This document shows, piece after piece, positions 6,120-11,469 of a stretch of DNA of 11,469 nucleotides. A program made the position numbers and the translations under genes. Each line of letters begins with the position of its first letter. The first letter of the stretch is position 1. The DNA is from Candidatus Dojkabacteria bacterium. Lineage in GTDB: Bacteria; Patescibacteriota; Dojkabacteria; B142; WJKM01. The notes below the pieces were generated by a model that searched no databases, was not told the DNA's origin, and worked only from the letters and a program-made list of their open reading frames with translations. The DNA lies in assembly GCA_020429465.1 (NCBI GenBank), contig JAGQLH010000044.1:1-11469 (forward strand). Direction: 5' to 3'.

Positions 6120-6914
6120 CTATCGTTCATAGAGGACCTGTCCTTCTTCTAATGCATTTTTAACATACCCATCAATATCTTCAAGACTTTCGAACTCAGC
6201 TGCTGTATACATAACTGGTTGGACTACAGGTAAACCACCTTTTGTAACTTCACGAATTTTATGGATTCTGTCAAAATAATTTAGGTCAGTATCTCCAATT
6301 ACAAGTAAATCTAAAGTTGAAAGACGCTCCTCTCCTCTACCATAACTTCCGTAAAGAACTATTTTTTCAGGAGCAAATTCTTCTACAATCTTTTCTTTTA
6401 CATAATTAATTCTATTTTGAAGGTCAATAGCTTCAATTTTTTCAACATCCTGATAATCATCGTCATTTGGTATCTCAAGTAATTTAGATATGATATCCAT
6501 AATTACTCCTGATTCATGTATACATCTGTCTGAATCATCTTGTGTTATAAATTCATGTGGAGCCCTATCCTCATTGGGGACGAGGAAAGGATACCGAGAG
6601 ATATAGGTGAATACTTCGAGATTTCTAAAAACGAATTTCGTATTGCGAAACTCTTTATTAATATTATTTGAAAGACCAATGAGCACAGACAATTTATGAG
6701 TCCTTGGAGGATACCATCCACCATGAAGAATGAGTGCTTTGAGCGCTTTTTCTACTGCTTGTTCAGCCTGATAACAACTCCACTCAAAAAATGAATCTTC
6801 ACGTGAATGAATTGTAGCTTTATAATCAAACTGTGCTTGTTCAAACCATACTTTGAAGCGCGAACCGTGAGATTTATCCTTTGCTTTTTTAAGCAACCCA
6901 TGAGGAGACGTCAT
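6120..6914 (-). CDS. HEPN domain fused to a degenerate nucleotidyltransferase (MNT-type) domain
   Basis: Residues ~21-146 match the HEPN fold of PF05168 type: WFEQAQFDY, then CYQAEQAVEKALKALIL, THKLSVLI, and a later SRYPF. Residues ~165-264 match the Pol-beta-like minimal nucleotidyltransferase fold, with VLYGSYGRGE at 186-195. HEPN and MNT proteins are normally separate and act as toxin and antitoxin, the MNT modifying HEPN with nucleotides; here both are in one chain. In active MNTs the motif is G-S-x-x-R-G-x(n)-S-D-x-D. Here it reads STLD (199-202), so the first catalytic Asp is Thr200, and the third-Asp strand reads VVQPVMYT with no Asp. The transferase is probably inactive or only binds nucleotide. 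I see no canonical RX4-6H RNase motif; short R-x-x-H strings occur at 117-120 and 130-133. The gene follows a wHTH-NTase gene by 35 bases, so the two are probably co-transcribed. Confidence 0.8.
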   Translation of the reverse strand: MTSPHGLLKKAKDKSHGSRFKVWFEQAQFDYKATIHSREDSFFEWSCYQAEQAVEKALKALILHGGWYPPRTHKLSVLIGLSNNINKEFRNTKFVFRNLEVFTYISRYPFLVPNEDRAPHEFITQDDSDRCIHESGVIMDIISKLLEIPNDDDYQDVEKIEAIDLQNRINYVKEKIVEEFAPEKIVLYGSYGRGEERLSTLDLLVIGDTDLNYFDRIHKIREVTKGGLPVVQPVMYTAAEFESLEDIDGYVKNALEEGQVLYER

Positions 6915-6949
6915 ATACTTGTAATGATGAAAAAGGCAAAATACTTATG

Positions 6950-7552
6950 TTAGTGCAGTACGTAATCTTCACGAGATCCAATCAACAGTACGTGCGTATT
7001 AAGCAACATTGAAATAATGAATGGATCTCGACGTTTCTTTCTTAAGTTAAATTCTGAAAGCTTCAAAACTGTATAATTTATCTCCCTACCAATCTCTTCT
7101 TCTTCTCCTTGAACAATAGTACCCAGAGCGTTCATATCGACATCTCCCACTATAACAAAATCTATCTCCTTTGTGGGAGTAACTGCACCGAGTGAAGTTG
7201 CATAGTTATTCATGAGTGCAGCAAAGTAAATGGTTCCTACTTTATTTTGTGCTTTAATAATCGCCTCCCCAAGTCCAGAACTTTTTTGCATCATCGCATT
7301 CAATTCTTCAAAGAATGGAAAGTGCCTATTCAGTGAAAAGTATTTTTTATTTCCACGCTTTTCAGATTTCAATAATTTAATTTCCTGAAGTCGCATAAGC
7401 TCCCTTCTTACAGCATTTATCTCCTCACGTAACTCACGTGCAGCAGCCCTTAAATGAATAGGTACATCTGGATTATTGAAAAAATACTTCAAGCATTTAA
7501 TCCTTACTTTTGAAACAAACAAATAATTCAGTGATTTTCTAAGACTTACCAT
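6950..7552 (-). CDS. Winged-helix protein with degenerate nucleotidyltransferase domain
   Basis: Residues ~1-80 look like a winged helix-turn-helix: helix KVRIKCLKYFF, recognition-like helices HLRAAARELREEINAVRREL, and a wing LLKSEKRGNKKYFSLN. Residues ~93-195 resemble the nucleotidyltransferase domain found behind such helices in small regulators: EIDFVIVGDVD at 129-139, REINYTVLKLSEF, DPFIISML and HVLLIGSRED. The usual GSxxRG loop is absent (MNNYATSLGAV instead), and the D-x-D pair reads E129-x-D131, so catalysis is doubtful. The likely role is DNA binding with a nucleotide- or protein-sensing domain, perhaps autoregulating the downstream HEPN-NTase gene. It starts 31 bases after the recA stop. 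A TATACT string lies in that gap on the minus strand, and no terminator is visible, so it may be read with recA. Confidence 0.72.
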   Translation of the reverse strand: MVSLRKSLNYLFVSKVRIKCLKYFFNNPDVPIHLRAAARELREEINAVRRELMRLQEIKLLKSEKRGNKKYFSLNRHFPFFEELNAMMQKSSGLGEAIIKAQNKVGTIYFAALMNNYATSLGAVTPTKEIDFVIVGDVDMNALGTIVQGEEEEIGREINYTVLKLSEFNLRKKRRDPFIISMLLNTHVLLIGSREDYVLH

Positions 7553-7583
7553 TTTCGTTTAAGAGCTAGTATAAAAATAATAA

Positions 7584-8630
7584 TTAGGCTATACCTGCTT
7601 TCTTTTTCACTTCCTCTAAGATCGTTTTAGCAGTTTTATTATCCTCTCTAAGTGAATCAGCTACAGCTTTCTTTCCTTGACCAAGCTGAGTATCACCTTT
7701 CTTGAGCCACGACCCTGCCTGTTGAACTACGTCAAACTGTAACGCTGCATCAATAAGACTCGAATATTTATCAATACCATTTGGATATACAATATCAAAT
7801 GTTGCTTCTTTAAATGGAGGAGCCATTTTATTTTTCACAACTTTCACACGTACTGTATGCCCGGTAACATCTCCTTGTTCCTTTAACGTTTCTCGCTTAC
7901 GGATATCAAGTCGAACAGATGAATAAAATTTTAGAGCATTACCTCCTGTAGTAGTTTCAGGATTTCCGAACATAACTCCGATTTTCATCCTTAACTGGTT
8001 GAGGAATACAATAGTTACCCCTGTTTTTGCAGATATTGCAGTAATTTTACGTAGAGCCTGGCTCATCAAACGGGCTTGTAACCCCATGTGTGAATCCCCC
8101 ATATCTCCCTCAATTTCTGCTTTTGGTGTAAGTGCTGCTACTGAGTCAACAACAACGATACCAAATGCCGCTGAGCGAACGAGTGTTTCCAAAATTTCCA
8201 ATGCTTGTTCTCCGTAATCTGGTTGCGATATATATAGTTCATCAAGATTAATACCTATTGTTTTTGCGTATGTTGGGTCGAATGCATGTTCAGCATCGAT
8301 AAATGCAGCGTTCAAGCCTTTTGCTTGTGCCTCTGCAATCATGTGCATTGCAAGCGTTGTTTTTCCTGAAGATTCTGGACCATAAATCTCAACAATCCTT
8401 CCTTTAGGGATACCTCCTATACCTAGAGCTATATCAAGCGATACTGCTCCCGTTGGAATAGCCTCTACATGCTGTGTAGGACCAGTTCCAAATTTCATTA
8501 TTGCACCTTTTCCAAACTGCTTCTCTATTTGTTGGATAGCTGCATCTATTGCCTTTTTTTGCCCACCAGTTTCTGATGATTCACTTGTTGATTTTTTACT
8601 AGCAGATTTTGCCATTTTTCTAACGTTCAT
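7584..8630 (-). CDS. recA: Recombinase RecA
   Basis: RecA forms ATP-dependent filaments on single-stranded DNA for homologous recombination and the SOS response. The 348 residues include Walker A GPESSGKTT (84-92), catalytic Glu114 in AEHAFDP, Walker B IVVVDSV (158-164), and the highly conserved LNQLRMKIGVMFGNPETTTG region carrying loop L2 (210-229). A short C-terminal domain ends in a lysine-rich tail. Everything needed for activity is present. Two starts are possible: ATG at 8630 (MNVRK) and ATG at 8612 (MAKSASKK). Neither has a Shine-Dalgarno, and the second gives the more usual RecA beginning. The choice matters because the leader can pair with the first ATG. A -10 box lies at 8711-8706. 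The two NTase-type genes downstream are closely spaced on the same strand. Confidence 0.97.
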   Translation of the reverse strand: MNVRKMAKSASKKSTSESSETGGQKKAIDAAIQQIEKQFGKGAIMKFGTGPTQHVEAIPTGAVSLDIALGIGGIPKGRIVEIYGPESSGKTTLAMHMIAEAQAKGLNAAFIDAEHAFDPTYAKTIGINLDELYISQPDYGEQALEILETLVRSAAFGIVVVDSVAALTPKAEIEGDMGDSHMGLQARLMSQALRKITAISAKTGVTIVFLNQLRMKIGVMFGNPETTTGGNALKFYSSVRLDIRKRETLKEQGDVTGHTVRVKVVKNKMAPPFKEATFDIVYPNGIDKYSSLIDAALQFDVVQQAGSWLKKGDTQLGQGKKAVADSLREDNKTAKTILEEVKKKAGIA

Positions 8631-8698
8631 AACAATTTAAAATTGGACAGTTTCTGCTTAGGTACATCGTTTTAACCTATGAACGTTGCTTACCTAAG
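8622..8698 (-). promoter_or_regulatory. recA leader with two competing RNA folds
   Basis: In the minus-strand transcript, CUUAGGUA (8698-8691) pairs with UACCUAAG (8664-8657). Inside, CA/UG and CGUU/AACG (8685-8682 with 8671-8668) continue the stem after a 2-base bulge and past one A-A mismatch, leaving a 10-base loop. Alternatively, AACGUUCAU (8687-8679) is perfectly complementary to AUGAACGUU (8630-8622), which is the first recA start codon and the six bases after it; one A-U and one G-U pair extend the duplex. The two folds share CGUU and cannot coexist. This is seen in sequence; regulation is inference. The repeats could also act as DNA operators. Confidence 0.4.
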
Positions 8699-8705
8699 AT
8701 ACCCA

Positions 8706-8711
8706 ATTATA
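8706..8711 (-). promoter_or_regulatory. -10 box for recA
   Basis: TATAAT on the minus strand within AAGTATAATTGGG, 75 bases before the ATG at 8630. Transcription would begin near 8700-8698, directly at the leader inverted repeat. No TTGACA-like -35 lies at 16-18 bases. Its core AGTATAATT is shared with the -10 elements before the amidase gene and rny. Confidence 0.5.
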
Positions 8712-8766
8712 CTTTTCCATATGTATTATTTTGGGCATATACTTTGAGGAAATTTCTTATTCAGAA

Positions 8767-8780
8767 TAGCAGAGATGCTA
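8767..8780 (-). other. Small hairpin after lepB, weak terminator candidate
   Basis: TAGCA, loop of 4, TGCTA (8767-8771 and 8776-8780), 35 bases past the lepB stop on the minus strand. The stem is only 5 pairs and no clear U-run follows, so a role in ending the holA-SH3b-lepB transcript is uncertain. Confidence 0.22.
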
Positions 8781-8814
8781 CGGAGGGTCAATGGATTATC
8801 TCATTAGAAATCAA

Positions 8815-9342
8815 TTATTCTTGACATGAAGAATAACAATTTCCAACTTTACCCACAATTTGTTCAATGGATACAAAGCCTATCTTTTCAGATCTTGAAT
8901 CTAACGAATTCGGACGATTATCACCTAGTATGTAAAAATTCAGGTCCGGAACGATAACTTCTTGGTTTTGTTCAGGAATATCAATAGCTATTGTTTTCTT
9001 GCCTTCTTCAGATAAATATCCTTCATCTATCTCTATCCCATTAAGAACAATATGATTTTCATCTATTCTAATACTATCCCCAGATATACCAATAATTCGA
9101 CCCACTATTCGCGCCCTATTTTCAGGCTCTTCATAGATAATAACATCTCCCCTTTCAAAACTATCATCATTACTGTAAACGAGATATTTTTCCCCATAGC
9201 GATAGTTTGGCTCCATACTATAACCAACAATCTCAACAGGAAATAACATAAATTTATATACCAATACAACTGCAGCGCAGATTCCCAGAGTCAAAAACAA
9301 ACTTATACTTATCACAATCAATAAAATTTTTCTTTTTGACAC
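8815..9342 (-). CDS. lepB: Signal peptidase I (S26 family) lacking the usual catalytic lysine
   Basis: Type I signal peptidases remove signal peptides at the outer face of the membrane using a Ser-Lys pair. I chose GTG at 9342: it begins 16 bases after the upstream stop and gives 175 residues starting MSKRKILLIV, a normal cytoplasmic lead into the membrane helix (~5-30). The ATG at 9408 would add 22 residues and overlap the SH3b gene by 50 bases. Numbering from the GTG, nucleophile Ser42 lies in GYSMEPNY, FERGDVIIY is the next box, and GDNRPNSLDSR (140-150) is the conserved C-terminal box. The catalytic box normally reads K-R-x-x-G-x-P-G-D; here it is GRIIGISGD, with Gly81 in the lysine place (archaeal and eukaryotic types have His). 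Activity is uncertain, or another lysine serves. The family call is firm because all other boxes are present. Confidence 0.85.
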   Translation of the reverse strand: MSKRKILLIVISISLFLTLGICAAVVLVYKFMLFPVEIVGYSMEPNYRYGEKYLVYSNDDSFERGDVIIYEEPENRARIVGRIIGISGDSIRIDENHIVLNGIEIDEGYLSEEGKKTIAIDIPEQNQEVIVPDLNFYILGDNRPNSLDSRSEKIGFVSIEQIVGKVGNCYSSCQE

Positions 9343-9358
9343 TGTATATATTTCTAAG

Positions 9359-10576
9359 TTAAAGATTTCTAGTATACTTTCCAAGCACCCATCCCGTTTC
9401 GGATTCACTTAGTTGAATATTCACCCATCCATTCTCTCGACCAAGTACTTCAAACCGATCTCCTGGAGAGACACGCGTAACCTCATCGCCACCTATACTT
9501 GGAGCGCTCCTTACATTTAGATATCCAGTTTCCGTGTCAGTAATCTCAATAAACTCCCCCTCTGGTCGCTGAACAGATACTCCTATTTCAAGTGGCTGTG
9601 GGAGGAAGTCATTCCCAACCACATTAGTAATTGTAAATGGTTCACTCACCTGTCCAAAACTAAATGGTACTAGGAACGGAAGTACGAATTCTTTCTCCTC
9701 ACCTGGGAGTAAGATATCACCTTCTTGCATAATCTTAACCTGAGTCGGTGTATCCCAACGTTCATTGATAAAATAGCCGCTAGCATTATTATTGCCTGCA
9801 TAGGAAAATATAAGTTCCCCATCAGAATTACTATAGACAGGAAAATCCCCCGTGTTTTCTATAGTAAGACTCACATCAAATTCACTACCAATTTCTTGCT
9901 CAGTATTTGGAACAATAACCTCTTTAACTGTTACAGAGTATATTCGCTCTACCGGTGAATACTGACCAGCAACAGATTCTATAATATTTGCAAGGTCGTT
10001 TTCCCATCCAATAAAGATATCATTCGATTGCAATTGTAACTGTCGATCACTCGTTTCTTGATAGCTTAATGACCGGACAAATACTTGTTCTAGTGGAATT
10101 GCATTTTTATTTATTACATCAATCAGAATATTTGCAACTTTGGACTTACTGCTCGATTTAAAGCCCAAGCTACCCGAAGTGGTCATGTATCCAACAAGTA
10201 TTGGGTGTTCACCTATATCATTTTCGACCTGAATAGGACGATCTGCATGGGAAAAAGTATTCTCGATTAATTGACCATCCTCCGTGATCACATAATGAAA
10301 CCCAATGGCAGGCATTCCATACCTCGATACTTGGTAGTAATACATTCCTCGATATAGTTCATAAGGATCTACAGTATCCACAACTTTTGGTGGAACAATA
10401 GGCACTACTATAAGTGAATCTGGAGTAGCAAACTCAGTTAATTCACCAGTAGGAAGTCCTTCAACTGAAATTTCTTCTTCAGTAAGTGTCACATACTGTG
10501 CATGTACGGTATGAAAACTAAGAATGAAAACACCTATAAAGAACAATATATTGTAAACGAAAAATTTTTTCCACAT
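9359..10576 (-). CDS. Secreted protein with PGRP/amidase-2-like N-domain and C-terminal SH3b domain
   Basis: Residues 1-26 are a signal peptide: MWKK, a hydrophobic core, then VHA|Q as a plausible cleavage site. Residues ~70-190 recall the peptidoglycan-recognition/Amidase_2 fold, best seen at YYYQVSRYGMPAIGFHYVIT and EDGQLIE. The family's G-[YF]-H-[YF] zinc-ligand motif is present (H94), but I cannot see the first His ligand upstream, so this may be a binding-only or degenerate domain. Residues ~212-320 look like an Ig/CARDB-like beta sandwich (SEFDVSLTIENTGDFPVY, LLPGEEKEFVLPF). Residues ~342-405 are a bacterial SH3 domain (YLNVRSAPS, PGDRFEVLG, GWVNIQ, GWVLGKY), which usually binds cell-wall peptides. 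The role is probably wall binding or remodelling outside the cell. It lies 29 bases after holA and 16 before lepB, the enzyme class that would process it. The SH3b and signal-peptide calls are strong; the middle domains are moderate. Confidence 0.78.
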   Translation of the reverse strand: MWKKFFVYNILFFIGVFILSFHTVHAQYVTLTEEEISVEGLPTGELTEFATPDSLIVVPIVPPKVVDTVDPYELYRGMYYYQVSRYGMPAIGFHYVITEDGQLIENTFSHADRPIQVENDIGEHPILVGYMTTSGSLGFKSSSKSKVANILIDVINKNAIPLEQVFVRSLSYQETSDRQLQLQSNDIFIGWENDLANIIESVAGQYSPVERIYSVTVKEVIVPNTEQEIGSEFDVSLTIENTGDFPVYSNSDGELIFSYAGNNNASGYFINERWDTPTQVKIMQEGDILLPGEEKEFVLPFLVPFSFGQVSEPFTITNVVGNDFLPQPLEIGVSVQRPEGEFIEITDTETGYLNVRSAPSIGGDEVTRVSPGDRFEVLGRENGWVNIQLSESETGWVLGKYTRNL

Positions 10577-10605
10577 AGTTTATTGATTGCTTAACACGTA
10601 TTATT

Positions 10606-11469
10606 CTATATCATCGCAATTAAAAGTCCAAGACCATGACGCGGCTCTATCTCACTTCTTTTACATGCATAATCAAGGTTTGCTAATGATTGCGACAAGA
10701 GACGCAACTTCTTTTTTGTAAAATGAGCAAGAAAAGATCTAGACTTTTTTAGTCGAAATGGATGAATTCCTGCTTTACGAGCTAATTCATCTACGTTTAC
10801 TCCTGGATATTCTAACAAGATAGCAATACAGCGCATTTGGCTTGCTAAACTACCTATGAGAATATATTCATCACCTGGATTCTGCAATCCTCGCTCTAAA
10901 AATTCATATGCCTTATTTTTTTGATTACCAAAGAAAAGATCAATAAATTCCCAACTGTTTACTTCCTGCATCGGACTCAACAACAACTTATAATTCTTTT
11001 CGAACTCCTGCGGTCCAACTTCCTTTAAGTAACTAGAGAGTTTTTTTACTTCAGATTCAATGATCCACTGATTAGTCCCATATCGTGTCATAAGCTCATC
11101 ACGTAAAATATTTCCCATAGACTCTAACTTGTGCACTTTTAGAATTTGCCCTATCCAACGTTTGAGCTGAGCATTTGCCAAGTTGGAATACTCTCGTTCT
11201 ATACCTTTTTTCTTAATTTCTTTATATTCTTTACTCCTCTTATCGACCTTCTTTCCTTCCCATAAAATAAATTGCTCTGAGGCATGAGCATGCATTGCAG
11301 AATAAAGCTCTTCACGTTTAGACTTCGACAAGGAAAAGCTATGCTTTACGATATGAATTGTCTCCTTTGAGAACATATCCCTTCCCCCTATAACTAAATT
11401 ACCATCTACCAGATCTTCATATGAATATATCTGCATTCGAGCATCTGGATGTTTTGTATGTAAATCTTC
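10606..11469 (-). CDS. holA: DNA polymerase III delta subunit (clamp loader), N-terminus cut by window
   Basis: The delta subunit opens the sliding clamp as part of the clamp-loader complex. The frame is open to the right edge: eleven codons (EDLHTKHPDAR) precede the Met at 11436 with no stop, so that Met is internal and the first tens of residues lie outside. Visible regions fit HolA: the end of domain I with MFSKETIHIVKHSFSLS (the F-x-x-x-x-x-h-V segment), a helical middle, and domain III with GDEYILIGSLASQMRCIAILL, the ELARKAGIHPFRLKKS motif (usual form a-x-x-L-G-x-H-P-[FY]-x-x-K-K) and a C-terminal LLIAMI. HolA is divergent and lacks catalytic motifs, so the call rests on this C-terminal pattern. 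It appears to lead the SH3b-lepB group on the same strand. Confidence 0.8.
   Translation of the reverse strand, partial: EDLHTKHPDARMQIYSYEDLVDGNLVIGGRDMFSKETIHIVKHSFSLSKSKREELYSAMHAHASEQFILWEGKKVDKRSKEYKEIKKKGIEREYSNLANAQLKRWIGQILKVHKLESMGNILRDELMTRYGTNQWIIESEVKKLSSYLKEVGPQEFEKNYKLLLSPMQEVNSWEFIDLFFGNQKNKAYEFLERGLQNPGDEYILIGSLASQMRCIAILLEYPGVNVDELARKAGIHPFRLKKSRSFLAHFTKKKLRLLSQSLANLDYACKRSEIEPRHGLGLLIAMI

Noticed and set aside
7999..8217. An open frame antisense to recA, and similar antisense frames inside parB, rny, the amidase and other genes.
   Set aside because: They sit wholly inside well-supported genes, have biased composition imposed by the sense strand, and show no domain or start signals.
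8677..8690. A LexA/SOS box at the GAACGTT repeats upstream of recA.
   Set aside because: The spacing fits neither the Gram-positive GAAC-N4-GTTC pattern nor the CTGT-N8-ACAG pattern, and no LexA is visible. I treat the repeats as leader structure or an unknown operator.
8782..8829. A 12-codon plus-strand frame starting at 8791 with a GGAGGG just upstream.
   Set aside because: It encodes 12 residues with no features, overlaps the end of lepB in antisense, has too short a spacing from GGAGGG, and the genes here do not use Shine-Dalgarno sequences.
9343..9408. The ATG at 9408 as the start of signal peptidase I.
   Set aside because: It would overlap the SH3b gene by 50 bases and add 22 residues without function. 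GTG at 9342 starts cleanly 16 bases after the upstream stop and directly before the membrane helix.
1..11469. CRISPR arrays, insertion sequences, rRNA or tRNA genes.
   Set aside because: I found no regularly spaced repeats, transposase-like frames, terminal inverted repeats, or cloverleaf/rRNA-like stretches when reading either strand.

Overview
The window is an AT-rich, gene-dense bacterial segment with eleven protein genes, no rRNA, tRNA or CRISPR array, and the standard genetic code (TAA or TAG at every gene end I checked). Almost no start codon has a recognisable Shine-Dalgarno sequence, the genes are short, and the gene set is RecA, RNase Y, ParB, DNA polymerase III delta, signal peptidase I, SH3b/amidase wall proteins and a HEPN/nucleotidyltransferase pair. 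Together these suggest a member of the Candidate Phyla Radiation (Patescibacteria, perhaps Parcubacteria/Paceibacteria). That placement is inference; no marker here settles it.

Layout, left to right. Positions 2-544 (+) hold the 3' part of an ApbE-type flavin transferase gene. It converges on a minus-strand gene for an unrecognised single-pass membrane protein (552-1358). From 1503 the plus strand carries parB, then a zinc amidase fused to a DUF4214-like module and a coiled coil (2404-3609). A 350-base gene-poor stretch (3610-3959) follows, with a good -10 box, two long-range stem candidates and a terminator-like hairpin. Next comes rny (RNase Y), whose membrane-anchor codons (3960-4025) are separated from the rest of the protein (to 5501) by an in-frame TAA at the start of a 17-A run. 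A strong hairpin (5508-5534) closes rny. A NUDIX hydrolase (5571-6110) is the last plus-strand gene.

Everything from 6120 to the right edge is on the minus strand, in two likely transcription groups. The group at the right edge is holA (partial), then a secreted SH3b protein, then signal peptidase I, with gaps of 29 and 16 bases. The second is recA, then a winged-helix protein with a degenerate nucleotidyltransferase domain, then a HEPN-nucleotidyltransferase fusion, with gaps of 31 and 35 bases. recA has its own -10 box and a leader that can fold in two mutually exclusive ways, one of which covers the first start codon.

Themes: chromosome maintenance (parB, recA, holA), RNA turnover (rny), envelope building and secretion (amidase fusion, SH3b protein, signal peptidase, ApbE), and one accessory-looking HEPN/NTase module attached to recA. 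The points most worth a second look are the interrupted rny, the recA-linked HEPN/NTase pair with eroded catalytic residues, the recA leader, the possible small RNA upstream of rny, and a signal peptidase with glycine where the catalytic lysine is expected.
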